64,000 nt of DNA. Origin: Clostridia bacterium (GTDB lineage: Bacteria > Bacillota > Clostridia > Oscillospirales > Acutalibacteraceae). This document shows, piece after piece, positions 52,351-60,936 of this stretch. Under the pieces are notes generated by a model, which was given only the letters and a program-made list of their open reading frames with translations, was not told the DNA's origin and made no database searches. Numbering within the stretch: position 1 is the first letter of the stretch; each line of letters starts with the position of its first letter. The translations under genes were made by a program, and so were the position numbers. The stretch lies in the NCBI GenBank assembly GCA_017399175.1, contig JAFQEE010000023.1:25107-89106 (forward strand), written 5' to 3'.

Positions 52351-53381
52351 TGTTTTTGAATGATGCAGCAGTGGGCTTTGATACTGTAAATAACAAGGCA
52401 GTTTTCATTGACCAGACACTTTTGCCAAATGAATATAAAGAGGTTTGCACCGACGATTATAACGAGATTTTTGATGCAATAAAACTCCTTAAAGTTCGTG
52501 GTGCACCTGCAATAGGTGTGTTCACAGCAATCTCGTTGGCTGTGCTTATGAACAAGAGTAAAGCCTTGACATACGAAACTCTTTTCAAGGAATTGAAAAA
52601 GTATTGTGATGACCTTATTCTGTGCAGACCGACCGCAATAAACCTTAAATGGGCAACCGGTGAGATGCTCAGAATTGCAGAAGAAAGCACCACGGAAAAC
52701 TTTAGACTGAATCTTACAAATCAAGCATTAAAAATGATTGATGATGATATTGCAATCTGCAGAAAAATTGGTGAATACGGTGCACAATTACTTAAAAACT
52801 GCAATTCAATTCTCACTCATTGTAATGCAGGTCGTCTTGCAACCGTGAAATACGGAACAGCACTTTCACCCGTATATATTGCAAAGGAAAACGGACATAA
52901 TATCAAGGTTTTTGCTGATGAAACACGACCACTTTTACAAGGGGCGCGAATTACTGCATCCGAACTTTGTGAATCGGGAATTGATACAACTGTTATTTGC
53001 GACAATATGGCATCATATGTTATGAAAAACGGACTTGTTGATGCAGTTCTTGTTGGTTGTGACCGAGTAGCATTAAACGGTGATACTGCAAACAAAATTG
53101 GTACAAGCGGTATTGCAATTCTTGCAAAATACTATAATGTTCCGTTTTATGTGTGTATGCCTTTTTCATCATTTGACAAGAGTATTAAAACAGGTGACGA
53201 TATTGTAATCGAAATGCGAAATGGTGACGAAATAGGGGATATGTGGTATGAAAATAGTATGATTCCACAAAATGCAAAAACACTTAATCCTGCATTTGAT
53301 GTTACCGACCACTCACTTATAACTGCATTCATTACAGAAAAAGGTGTATTTACACCAAACCAAATAAAAAATTACATATAA
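52350..53381 (+). CDS. mtnA: S-methyl-5-thioribose-1-phosphate isomerase
   Basis: 343 residues. It converts methylthioribose-1-phosphate to methylthioribulose-1-phosphate. The family blocks are RGAPAIGVF, THCNAGRLATVKYGTALSP, DETRPLLQGARITASEL and VGCDRVALNGDTANKIGT, including the catalytic Cys and Asp. The start codon overlaps the phosphorylase stop by one base. The later steps of the classical methionine salvage route (mtnB, C, D, E) are not in this window. Confidence 0.93.
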   Translation: MFLNDAAVGFDTVNNKAVFIDQTLLPNEYKEVCTDDYNEIFDAIKLLKVRGAPAIGVFTAISLAVLMNKSKALTYETLFKELKKYCDDLILCRPTAINLKWATGEMLRIAEESTTENFRLNLTNQALKMIDDDIAICRKIGEYGAQLLKNCNSILTHCNAGRLATVKYGTALSPVYIAKENGHNIKVFADETRPLLQGARITASELCESGIDTTVICDNMASYVMKNGLVDAVLVGCDRVALNGDTANKIGTSGIAILAKYYNVPFYVCMPFSSFDKSIKTGDDIVIEMRNGDEIGDMWYENSMIPQNAKTLNPAFDVTDHSLITAFITEKGVFTPNQIKNYI

Positions 53382-53388
53382 TGTAAGT

Positions 53389-53414
53389 AAGGACGATTTT
53401 TAAATCGTCCTTTT
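53389..53414 (+). terminator. Terminator of the methylthioadenosine operon
   Basis: AAGGACGATTT (53389-53399) pairs with AAATCGTCCTT (53402-53412), followed by a short T-run. It starts eight bases after the mtnA stop. Confidence 0.85.
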
Positions 53415-53422
53415 GCATTTTT

Positions 53423-53648
53423 AAATCATAATTTGTATGGGAGAATATGAAATTAAAATAGGAATGAAAACCTTGTAGGGTCGGGTCTCCGTGCCCGACC
53501 GCGGATTTATCGGTTGACTACGGGCAGGCACTGAGACCTGCCCCTACAACCAATCCCATTGGCTAATATTTATAATTGTGTCGCAGACCCTTCATTTTGC
53601 ACTTTGCACTTTGCATTTTACACTTACCCCAATAACCTCAAATTTATT
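53423..53648. repeat. Family A modular intergenic repeat (copy 5)
   Basis: The left end AAATCATAATTTGTATGG (53423-53440) and the right end CCCCAATAACCTCAAATTTA (53627-53646) bound GTAGGGTCGGG, a GGTCTCCGTGCCCGACC palindrome, GCAGGCACTGAGACCTGCC, ATTGGCTAATATTTATAATTG, GTGTCGCAGACCC and a TTTGCAC tandem tract (about 53594-53625). This is the most complete plus-orientation copy. Confidence 0.8.
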
Positions 53649-53693
53649 GAATTTATTAATATTATATAGTTCCGTATTAGTCAATGTTTTTCG

Positions 53694-53722
53694 TTGACAA
53701 ATCAACAAAAAAGAGGTAGAAT
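53694..53722 (+). promoter_or_regulatory. Promoter of the GH3 operon
   Basis: TTGACA (53694-53699) and TAGAAT (53717-53722) with a 17-base spacer, about 38 bases before the GTG start. No operator is obvious. Confidence 0.8.
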
Positions 53723-53759
53723 GTATAGATGTGAAATTATGTAAAAAAGGAGGACTTTT

Positions 53760-55976
53760 GTGGCAAAAACAAAGACACCTTTAACTGTGGAACAAACAGA
53801 AATCAATAAAATGAAGAAAAAGGAAACACTTATTCAGTTTTTTAAGAATTTCTTTATGGGATTTGTTGTGACAATTTTTGAAAGTCTTTCTTTAAATCCT
53901 TTGTACAAACTGTTTGACGGAACATGGTTCGCAGAAAAATTCGGTCTGCTTTTAGTTGCCAATTCCGTAAGTATCATAATATTTTTCTTTGTAAGATTTT
54001 TTGTAAATTACTTCTGGGTTTTCCATAGCAAGAAAAACATTCTCAAAATTCTGCCTTTATTTGCTGTATTGATTGTTGTTTTCTCTTGGTCAACAACAGA
54101 ACTTATTGATTTGATGATTAGACTTTTCAATATGTCAGCAGAAGCAGTGGACCTTTTAGGTGACGATACAATAAGACTTATTTCAAAGCTTACGGTTACA
54201 TTTGTAATGGGAATTGTAAACTTCGCAATTTGCAAATTATTTATATTTAACGATAAAAAAAGAAGAAAGCAAGGAGGAAAAAGAATGAATCCTTTAAGCT
54301 ATGTATTCAGTGCATATGGTCGTATGGTTGGTCGTATGGAACTTGTAAAATTGGGATTTTACTCTCATCATGCCGTATGGCAACAGGAGAGAAATCTCAA
54401 AAAACTTATGAAAAAGAATAAAAATACCGTTTACGGTAAAAAGAATAATTTCAAGGATGTAAAATCTGTTGAGGATTATCAGCGCCTTGTTCCTCTTTCA
54501 AATTATTCCGATTACGCTGAATATATTGACCGTATGGCAAATAAAGGCGAGAAAAACCTTATTACTGCAAAGCATATCAGCAGATATAATCAGTCATCAG
54601 GCAGCACAGGTAATTCAAAACTTATACCAATGGGAAGATGGGCAACATGGGTTGTAATGTGCTATAATTTCAGCGCTCCTGTGGGTTGTACTGATAAGTG
54701 GTATAAAAGTCAGGGCAAGAAAATGCCACCACAGAGAGGTCTTCTTACAATCGAGGTTCTTTATCACAGAACTCCAAGCAAGCAGATTGCAGCGGGACTT
54801 GCGGCTCATCCTATTCTTTTTGTTAAACCAATTCATAAATTTATCACAACATCTCCAACGGAGATTATGTTCCCTGAAACAAGAGAACCGATGGATATGC
54901 ACTATATGAAACTTCGTTATGCACTTATGCGTGATGATGTAAGCTATCTTGGTACAGTATTCATCACAATGCTTGAAGCAATGTTTTTCTATCTTGAAAA
55001 CAACTGGGAAATGATTTGTGATGACATTGAAAAGGGTACAATCAATGAAAGTGTTGTTTGTCCGCCTGAAGTCCGTGCAAAGCTTCTTAAAAAATTAAAG
55101 CCGATGCCTGAGCGTGCTGAACAACTCCGCAAGGAATTCAGAAAAGGCTTTGATGATGAAGCTATTGTTCCTCGTATCTGGCCAAAGGTTGGTTGGCTTT
55201 ACGGTATGGGTACAGGCAGTCTTTCTTTCTATGCGAAAAAACTTCGTCGATACATAGGTCCTGATATTCCTATTCACTATCTTGGCTATGCTTCATCAGA
55301 AGGACTTATGGCTGTTCCTATGGAACTTAATTCTTATGAATATGTAATGCTCCCACATAACGGATTTTATGAATTTTTACCTCTTGATGCTCCAGAGGGT
55401 ACAAAGCCTCTTACAATTTCACAGCTTGAGCCGGGTAAGGATTATGAAATTATCGTTACAAATATGAGCGGTCTTTACAGATACAGAATCGAAGATGTTG
55501 TCCGTTGCACAGGATATTACAAGCAGTCACCAAAGATTACTTTCCTTTACAGAAAAAATCAGATTGCAAATATCAGCGGTGAAAAGATTAACCAGACAGC
55601 ATTTGACCTTCTTGTAAATGACCTTTCAGAAGAAGTTGGCGAAGAATTTGTAGGTTACAGCATTTATCCTGACCGTACAACTTCACCGGGACATTACTGC
55701 GTTCTCATTGAACCTGTGAATGATATTCCTGACAGCGAAGCAGAAAGATACGCAGAGATTTTTGAAAAAAGACTTTGCGAAACCAATGTTCTTGTACCAC
55801 CACTTCTTCGTAATGGTGCACTCGGTCATTGTGAGGTTAAATTCCTCAAAAAAGGCACTTATGAAGATTACCGTGAGGTACTTAAGAATCGTGGTGCAAA
55901 CCTTAATCAGGTAAAACCAATTAAAGTTATTGATAATGATGACAGACGAGATTTCTTCTTGTCACATGTTCGTTAA
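53760..55976 (+). CDS. Membrane-domain/GH3 acyl-adenylating enzyme fusion
   Basis: 738 residues from a GTG at 53760 behind AAGGAGG. The first ~170 residues hold about four membrane helices (33-50, 62-82, 95-115, 146-166; GtrA-like in layout). They are joined to a full GH3-type domain with SSGSTGNSKLIPMG (ATP-binding loop), a YGMGTGS and YASSEG region, and GLYRYRIEDVVRCTGYY. GH3 enzymes adenylate a carboxylic acid and pass it to an amine or amino acid. An internal GGAGG and ATG at 54285 (M176), exactly at the domain junction, could yield the soluble enzyme alone. The next gene is a close paralogue. Confidence 0.87.
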   Translation: MAKTKTPLTVEQTEINKMKKKETLIQFFKNFFMGFVVTIFESLSLNPLYKLFDGTWFAEKFGLLLVANSVSIIIFFFVRFFVNYFWVFHSKKNILKILPLFAVLIVVFSWSTTELIDLMIRLFNMSAEAVDLLGDDTIRLISKLTVTFVMGIVNFAICKLFIFNDKKRRKQGGKRMNPLSYVFSAYGRMVGRMELVKLGFYSHHAVWQQERNLKKLMKKNKNTVYGKKNNFKDVKSVEDYQRLVPLSNYSDYAEYIDRMANKGEKNLITAKHISRYNQSSGSTGNSKLIPMGRWATWVVMCYNFSAPVGCTDKWYKSQGKKMPPQRGLLTIEVLYHRTPSKQIAAGLAAHPILFVKPIHKFITTSPTEIMFPETREPMDMHYMKLRYALMRDDVSYLGTVFITMLEAMFFYLENNWEMICDDIEKGTINESVVCPPEVRAKLLKKLKPMPERAEQLRKEFRKGFDDEAIVPRIWPKVGWLYGMGTGSLSFYAKKLRRYIGPDIPIHYLGYASSEGLMAVPMELNSYEYVMLPHNGFYEFLPLDAPEGTKPLTISQLEPGKDYEIIVTNMSGLYRYRIEDVVRCTGYYKQSPKITFLYRKNQIANISGEKINQTAFDLLVNDLSEEVGEEFVGYSIYPDRTTSPGHYCVLIEPVNDIPDSEAERYAEIFEKRLCETNVLVPPLLRNGALGHCEVKFLKKGTYEDYREVLKNRGANLNQVKPIKVIDNDDRRDFFLSHVR
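54272..54287 (+). promoter_or_regulatory. Internal ribosome binding site and start codon at the GH3 domain junction
   Basis: AAGGAGG (from 54271) precedes ATG 54285, in frame, at the point where the membrane part ends (KKRRKQGGKR) and the GH3 part begins (MNPLSYVFS). The second GH3 gene begins at the equivalent point. It may produce a separate soluble protein. Confidence 0.6.
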
Positions 55977-56000
55977 ATATAGTTTGGAGGATGAAACATT

Positions 56001-57704
56001 ATGAAAATTATGAAACGAATGATGGTTAACTTCGGCGTAATGCTCGGCCGTTCGGAACTTGCAAAATTAGCATTCTATTCTCACCACGCTGTATGGCAGC
56101 AGGAGAGAAACCTTAAAAAACTTATGAGAGCAAATAAAAATACAGAATATGGTAAACTCCATAACTTCAAGGATGTAAAATCTGTTGAAGATTATCAGAG
56201 AATCGTACCTTATTCTTGGTATCCTGACTATGCACCATACATTGAGCGTATGGCTGAAAAAGGTGAAAAGAACCTTATTACTGCAAAATATATTCCTAAA
56301 TACAACGAGTCATCAGGTAGTACAGGTAAGTCAAAGCTTGTTCCTATGGGACTTTGGGGTACTTGGGTTTGTCAGTGCTTCAGTTTCAGTGCTCCTGTTG
56401 GATGTGCTCACAAATGGTTCAGAAGTCACGGACAGAAAATGCCGCTTCAGAAAGGTCTTTTGACAGTTGAGGTTCTTCATCATAAGACTCCAAGCGGACA
56501 GACAGCAGCAGGTCTTGCTGCTCATCCAATGCTTTTCTTAAAGCCTATTACTCGTTTCTTCGCAACATCTCCAAAGGAAGTTATGTTCCCTGAAACAAGA
56601 GAGCCAATGGATATGCACTATATGAAACTGCGTCACGCTCTTATCCACGACGATGTTACATATCTTGGAACAGTTTTCATCACAATGCTTGAAGCAATGT
56701 TCTTTTATCTTGAAAACAACTGGGAAATGATTTGTGATGATATCGAAAAGGGGACAATTAACGAAAGTATCGTTTGTCCTCCTGATGTTCGCAAAAAACT
56801 TCTCAAGAAATTAAAGCCAATGCCTGAACGTGCAGAACAACTCCGTAAGGAATTCCGCAAGGGCTTTGACGATGAACCAATCGTTCCTCGTATCTGGCCA
56901 CAGATTGCTTGGCTTTACGGTATGGGTACAGGTAGCCTTTCACTTTACGAAAAGAAACTTCGTAGATATATGGGACCTGATGTTCCTTTCCACTATCTTG
57001 GTTATGCTGCATCAGAAGGTCTTATGGCTGTTCCGATTGAACTTAATTCATTTGAATATGTAATGCTTCCACAGAATGGTTTCTATGAATTCCTTCCAAT
57101 TGATGCTCCTGAAGACACTAAACCACTTACAATTTCACAGCTTGAAGTTGGTAAGGATTACGAAATCATCGTTACAAATATGAGCGGTCTTTACAGATAC
57201 AGAATTGAAGACGTTGTTCGTTGTACAGGTTACTATAAGCAGTCACCAAAGGTTACATTCCTTTACAGACGAAATCAGATTGCTAATATCAGCGGTGAAA
57301 AGATTAACCAGACAGCATTTGACCTTCTTGTAAACGACCTTTCAGAAGAAGTAGGCGAAGAATTTGTAGGATACAGCATTTATCCTGACCGTACAACTTC
57401 ACCGGGACATTACTGCGTTCTTATTGAGCCTGTGAATGATATTCCTGACAGCGAATGTGCTAGATATGCAGAAATTTTTGAAAAGAATCTCTGTGAAACT
57501 AATGTTCTTGTACCACCACTTCTTCGTAACGGTGCTCTCGGCCATTGTGAAGTTAAGTTCCTTAGAAAAGGCACTTACGAAGATTACCGTGAGGTTCTCA
57601 AAAGTCGTGGTGCAAACCTCAATCAGGTTAAGCCTATCAAGGTTATTGATAACGATGACAGAAGAGATTTTTTCCTCTCTCACGTTCGTAATACACTCAA
57701 ATAA
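56001..57704 (+). CDS. GH3-type acyl-adenylating enzyme (second paralogue)
   Basis: 567 residues; the ATG follows TTGGAGG. It is a close copy of the GH3 part of the gene upstream (whole stretches such as FYSHHAVWQQERNLKKLM, MLEAMFFYLENNWEMICDD and YRIEDVVRCTGYYKQSP are identical), without the membrane domain. Differences cluster in short stretches, for example SWYPDYAPYIERMAEKG against SNYSDYAEYIDRMANKG. Such tandem duplication suggests two substrates or a heteromer. The reaction is likely amide (or thioester) formation from an acid via acyl-AMP; the substrates are unknown. Confidence 0.9.
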   Translation: MKIMKRMMVNFGVMLGRSELAKLAFYSHHAVWQQERNLKKLMRANKNTEYGKLHNFKDVKSVEDYQRIVPYSWYPDYAPYIERMAEKGEKNLITAKYIPKYNESSGSTGKSKLVPMGLWGTWVCQCFSFSAPVGCAHKWFRSHGQKMPLQKGLLTVEVLHHKTPSGQTAAGLAAHPMLFLKPITRFFATSPKEVMFPETREPMDMHYMKLRHALIHDDVTYLGTVFITMLEAMFFYLENNWEMICDDIEKGTINESIVCPPDVRKKLLKKLKPMPERAEQLRKEFRKGFDDEPIVPRIWPQIAWLYGMGTGSLSLYEKKLRRYMGPDVPFHYLGYAASEGLMAVPIELNSFEYVMLPQNGFYEFLPIDAPEDTKPLTISQLEVGKDYEIIVTNMSGLYRYRIEDVVRCTGYYKQSPKVTFLYRRNQIANISGEKINQTAFDLLVNDLSEEVGEEFVGYSIYPDRTTSPGHYCVLIEPVNDIPDSECARYAEIFEKNLCETNVLVPPLLRNGALGHCEVKFLRKGTYEDYREVLKSRGANLNQVKPIKVIDNDDRRDFFLSHVRNTLK

Positions 57705-57728
57705 TTAAAAGACAGGAGGCACGGAAAA

Positions 57729-58877
57729 GTGAATATTTTACTTGCAATATTGTTCATTTTAGTTCCTGCACCTATTATATGGCTTAATAACAGAGTTAAA
57801 ATAGTCGAAAAAATCGGTATTGTTATCATCTGTTATGCTCTCGGTATGATTGTGGGTAATATCGGTGTGATTCCTGAAAGTTTTTCGGGAATTCAGACCA
57901 CAATTCAGGATGTGAGCGTGTGCCTTGCATTACCGCTTATTCTCTTTTCAATTGACATAAACAAATGGAAAAAGACTGCTAAAAAAGGTCTTGTGTGTAT
58001 GGGACTTGCAGTTGTTTCAATCGCAACAGTTGTTTTTGTTCTTCATATGATTTTCAGAGAAAACAATCCTAATGTTGCTGACTACGGTGCTTTGGCAATC
58101 GGTGTTTATACAGGCGGTACAGTCAATGTGGCATCAATTGCCGCTGCAAGAAACATTCCTGAAAATTCATATATTATGTTCAATACCGTTGATATGGTTG
58201 TATCTGCATTCTATATGCTTTTCCTTACATCTTTAGGTAGAAAATTTTTCCAGAAAGTATTCCGCCTTCCTGAGTTCCAGGGAAATAAAAATGTAGGAAA
58301 ACTTGAAGAAATTGACAATGACAACAGTTACAAAGGGATGGCAAAACCTGAAATTTTAGGTAAACTTGTTCTTGCATTTCTTCTTTCAGCAGTAATTGTG
58401 GGTATTTCTTATGTGGCAGGTACTTTTGTAAAGGGTTACGAAACAGCTGTTACAATCATTCTTATTACAACAATTTCAATCGCTTGTTCATTTATCAAGC
58501 CTGTGCGTGAAATCAAGAAAACAACATCACTCGGTATGTACATAATTTATATTTTCTGTTTCACGGTTGCAACTATGGCAGATTTCTCTGAAATTGTTCA
58601 TTTCGATTATACAATTATCATTTATGTAACAGTTTCAATTTTCGGCAGTATGCTTTTACATGCTTTACTTTGCAAATTTGCCAAGGTTGACTCTGACACA
58701 ATGATTGTAACATCAGTTTCTGCAATCTGTTCACCGCCATTCGTACCTGTTGCTGCGGCAGCACTCAATAACAACGCTGTGCTCGTATCAGGTCTTACAA
58801 CAGGTATTATCGGTTATGCAGTTGGTAACTATTTAGGTATTTTCATGCATATCATTCTTGAAAATTTACCATTCTAA
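57729..58877 (+). CDS. DUF819-family membrane protein
   Basis: 382 residues from a GTG at 57729 behind AGGAGG. Ten or eleven membrane helices are predicted, in two repeated halves. The signature YTGGTVNVASIAAARNI and DMVVSAFYM match YjcL/DUF819 proteins, which are thought to be transporters. In this operon it may export or import the compound made by the GH3 and PLP enzymes. That assignment is inference. The next gene starts 12 bases downstream. Confidence 0.85.
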   Translation: MNILLAILFILVPAPIIWLNNRVKIVEKIGIVIICYALGMIVGNIGVIPESFSGIQTTIQDVSVCLALPLILFSIDINKWKKTAKKGLVCMGLAVVSIATVVFVLHMIFRENNPNVADYGALAIGVYTGGTVNVASIAAARNIPENSYIMFNTVDMVVSAFYMLFLTSLGRKFFQKVFRLPEFQGNKNVGKLEEIDNDNSYKGMAKPEILGKLVLAFLLSAVIVGISYVAGTFVKGYETAVTIILITTISIACSFIKPVREIKKTTSLGMYIIYIFCFTVATMADFSEIVHFDYTIIIYVTVSIFGSMLLHALLCKFAKVDSDTMIVTSVSAICSPPFVPVAAAALNNNAVLVSGLTTGIIGYAVGNYLGIFMHIILENLPF

Positions 58878-58889
58878 GGAGGTAACATT

Positions 58890-60332
58890 ATGAATAGTAA
58901 TGTACCACAAAAGGGTAGACCTTTTGAAGAAATACTTAAAGAGCTTGACTCTTTCGGCAAGGATGACCCTAAATATAAAGAGGCAAAAACTTGGAGCCTT
59001 GTTTATTATCTCAACGAAGAATATACACAGTTCTTAAACGATGCATATTCAAAATATTTCTCTGCAAACGGACTTAATCCCACTGCTTTCAAGAGCCTTA
59101 AAAGACTTGAAAAGGAAGTTCTCCGTTTTACTGCTGACCTTTTCCATGTGGACTATGAGGCTTGTGGTGTAATGACCTCCTGCGGTACGGAAAGTTGTAT
59201 GCTTGCAGTAAAAACTTATCGTGATTTAGGTCGTTCAAAGGGTATTAAAAAGCCTGAAATGATTATTCCCGAAACTGCTCACGTTGCTTGGGATAAGGGT
59301 GCTGAGTATTTCGGTGTTAAAATCCGCCGTGCTCCTCTTGACGAGAATTGGCAGGTTGATGTTAAGGCAGTAGAAAAAATGATTAACAAAAATACTGTTA
59401 TGATTTTAGGTTCTGCTCCTGAATATCCTCACGGTATTATCGACCCTATTGAAAAACTTGGTAAACTCGCAGTGGCACATAAAGTCCCGCTTCATGTTGA
59501 TAGTTGTGTTGGTGGTTATATCTTACCATTTATGGAAATGGCAGGAATAGATGTTCCTGTATGGGACTTCAGAGTAGATGGCGTTACTTCAATTTCAGCC
59601 GATATTCATAAATACGGTTTTGCTGCAAAGGGTGCATCTTGTATCCTTTATCGTAATATTGACTATTTTAAGCATCAGGTTTTCGCAAATCAGGACTGGC
59701 CGGGCGGAGTTTTCGCTTCTCCTGCATTCCTCGGTACTCGTCCCGGTGGTGCTTATGCCGCTGCTTGGGCTGCAATTCAGGCAAATGGTATTGAAGGCTA
59801 TGTTGCACTTGCAAAGAAAACTATTGAAGTTTCAAATCTCTTAAAAGAAGAAATATGCAAATTAGGTTGCTTTGAAATTATCGGTAAACCAATCGTCAGC
59901 CTTCTTGCATTCCGTTCAACTGACAAGGATGTAAATATCTTTGCTGTTGGTGATGTTATGGAAGAAAAGGGTTGGCATATTGACCGACTTCAGATGCCTG
60001 ACGCACTTCACGCTATGGTTACTGCACCTCACGAAAAGGTAATTGAAGCATTTATTGCTGACCTTAAGGACGCAGTACAGACAGTTCGTGAGCATCCTGA
60101 ACTTGCAGAAGAAGGACAGGCTGCAACTTACGGTATGATTTCTCATATTCCGCTTCGTGGAATGGTAAGAAAACAGGTTATCGATATTTTTGCAAATTCC
60201 TATAAACTCAATGCAACAGAAATTGACTTGTCTGACAGTAGTGCTGTTGCTCCCGGTGGTGGCGAATCCGAGGGCGAAAAGAAGAGCCTTATGGATAAAA
60301 TCATCAACTGGTATGTCAAGAAAAAATCATAA
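58890..60332 (+). CDS. PLP-dependent lyase/decarboxylase, sphingosine-1-phosphate-lyase-like
   Basis: 480 residues, group II decarboxylase fold. The PLP lysine is K241 in ISADIHKYGFAAKG, with the phosphate-binding SCGTES (98-102), the stacking H131 and HVDSCVGG (202-209). The pattern is closer to sphingosine-phosphate lyase than to glutamate or tyrosine decarboxylase. The C-terminus has the extension SLMDKIINWYVKKKS, perhaps a membrane-binding amphipathic helix. It is last in the GH3 operon, behind AAGGAGG. It could cleave a phosphorylated long-chain amine or decarboxylate an amino acid that supplies the GH3 amine; both are untested. Confidence 0.9.
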   Translation: MNSNVPQKGRPFEEILKELDSFGKDDPKYKEAKTWSLVYYLNEEYTQFLNDAYSKYFSANGLNPTAFKSLKRLEKEVLRFTADLFHVDYEACGVMTSCGTESCMLAVKTYRDLGRSKGIKKPEMIIPETAHVAWDKGAEYFGVKIRRAPLDENWQVDVKAVEKMINKNTVMILGSAPEYPHGIIDPIEKLGKLAVAHKVPLHVDSCVGGYILPFMEMAGIDVPVWDFRVDGVTSISADIHKYGFAAKGASCILYRNIDYFKHQVFANQDWPGGVFASPAFLGTRPGGAYAAAWAAIQANGIEGYVALAKKTIEVSNLLKEEICKLGCFEIIGKPIVSLLAFRSTDKDVNIFAVGDVMEEKGWHIDRLQMPDALHAMVTAPHEKVIEAFIADLKDAVQTVREHPELAEEGQAATYGMISHIPLRGMVRKQVIDIFANSYKLNATEIDLSDSSAVAPGGGESEGEKKSLMDKIINWYVKKKS

Positions 60333-60335
60333 ACC

Positions 60336-60362
60336 AAAGCACCCTATATGGGTGCTTTTTTA
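60336..60362 (+). terminator. Terminator of the GH3 operon
   Basis: AAAGCACCC (60336-60344) pairs with GGGTGCTTT (60350-60358) with a 5-base loop, followed by T. Confidence 0.9.
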
Positions 60363-60377
60363 TGTCAAAATCCAAAC

Positions 60378-60573
60378 AAATCATAATTTGTCGGGGTAAC
60401 TAATTTGGTATGTCATTCTGAGCGTAGCGAAGAATCTCTCCAACAGTTAACATATCAACCAACGGAGATTCTTCGTCGTTACGCTCCTCAGAATGACCCA
60501 TCCTTTATAATCGCGTCGCAGACCATTAATTCCGAATTATGCATTACGAATTACCCCGACAAACTCCAATTTA
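60378..60573. repeat. Family A repeat (copy 6) with nested family B repeat
   Basis: The outer ends are AAATCATAATTTGTCGGGG (60378-60396) and CCCCGACAAACTCCAATTTA (60554-60573). Inside is a complete family B repeat (60412-60497) with ends GTCATTCTGAG and CTCAGAATGAC and GAAGAATCTC/GAGATTCTTC. It is followed by TTATAATCGCGTCGCAGACC and AATTCCGAATTATGC. The structure is a B element inside an A element. Confidence 0.8.
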
Positions 60574-60592
60574 AAATTTTTTATCAACCCTA

Positions 60593-60649
60593 TTGACAAC
60601 TAAAACATACTATGCTATAATACATTTAACATTTAAGTTAAATGTTAAA
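60593..60649 (+). promoter_or_regulatory. sdpRI promoter and operator
   Basis: TTGACA (60593-60598) and TATAAT (60616-60621) with a 17-base spacer. A perfect 25-bp palindrome (60625-60649; arms TTTAACATTTAA around a central G) lies right behind the -10 box. It is a strong operator candidate for the ArsR-type regulator encoded next. Confidence 0.9.
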
Positions 60650-60660
60650 GGAGGTATTTT

Positions 60661-60936
60661 ATGGGAATACAAAATACATTAAAAGCCCTTTCTGACCCGG
60701 TACGACGCGAAATACTCAATATGCTCAAAAGTGGTCAGATGACAGCAGGGGAAATAACAGATAAATTCGATATAACAGGTGCTGCAATTTCCCGTCATTT
60801 GTCTGTGTTAAAGGAAGCTGACCTTGTCCGTGATAAAAGGGAAGGAAAATTCATAATCTATGAATTGAACGCATCTGTTCTTGAAGAAATTATGCTTTGG
60901 ATAAAAGATTTGAAAGGAGATAACGGTAATGATTAA
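60661..60936 (+). CDS. sdpR: ArsR-family repressor, SdpR-like
   Basis: 91 residues, one winged helix (RREILNMLKSGQMTAGEI, then ITGAAISRHLSVLKEADLV). Its size and pairing with a SdpI-like gene fit SdpR, which represses its operon and is inactivated when SdpI captures it at the membrane. It probably binds the perfect palindrome at 60625-60649. The stop overlaps the start of the downstream gene by eight bases. Confidence 0.9.
   Translation: MGIQNTLKALSDPVRREILNMLKSGQMTAGEITDKFDITGAAISRHLSVLKEADLVRDKREGKFIIYELNASVLEEIMLWIKDLKGDNGND

Noticed and set aside
53594-53625. Short tandem TTTGCAC units considered as a CRISPR array
   Set aside because: Units are 7 bases long without spacers and occur as a module of the family A repeats; no cas genes are present.
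60405-60596. An open frame running through the repeat before sdpR
   Set aside because: It is made of family A and B modules on both strands and lacks a start site.
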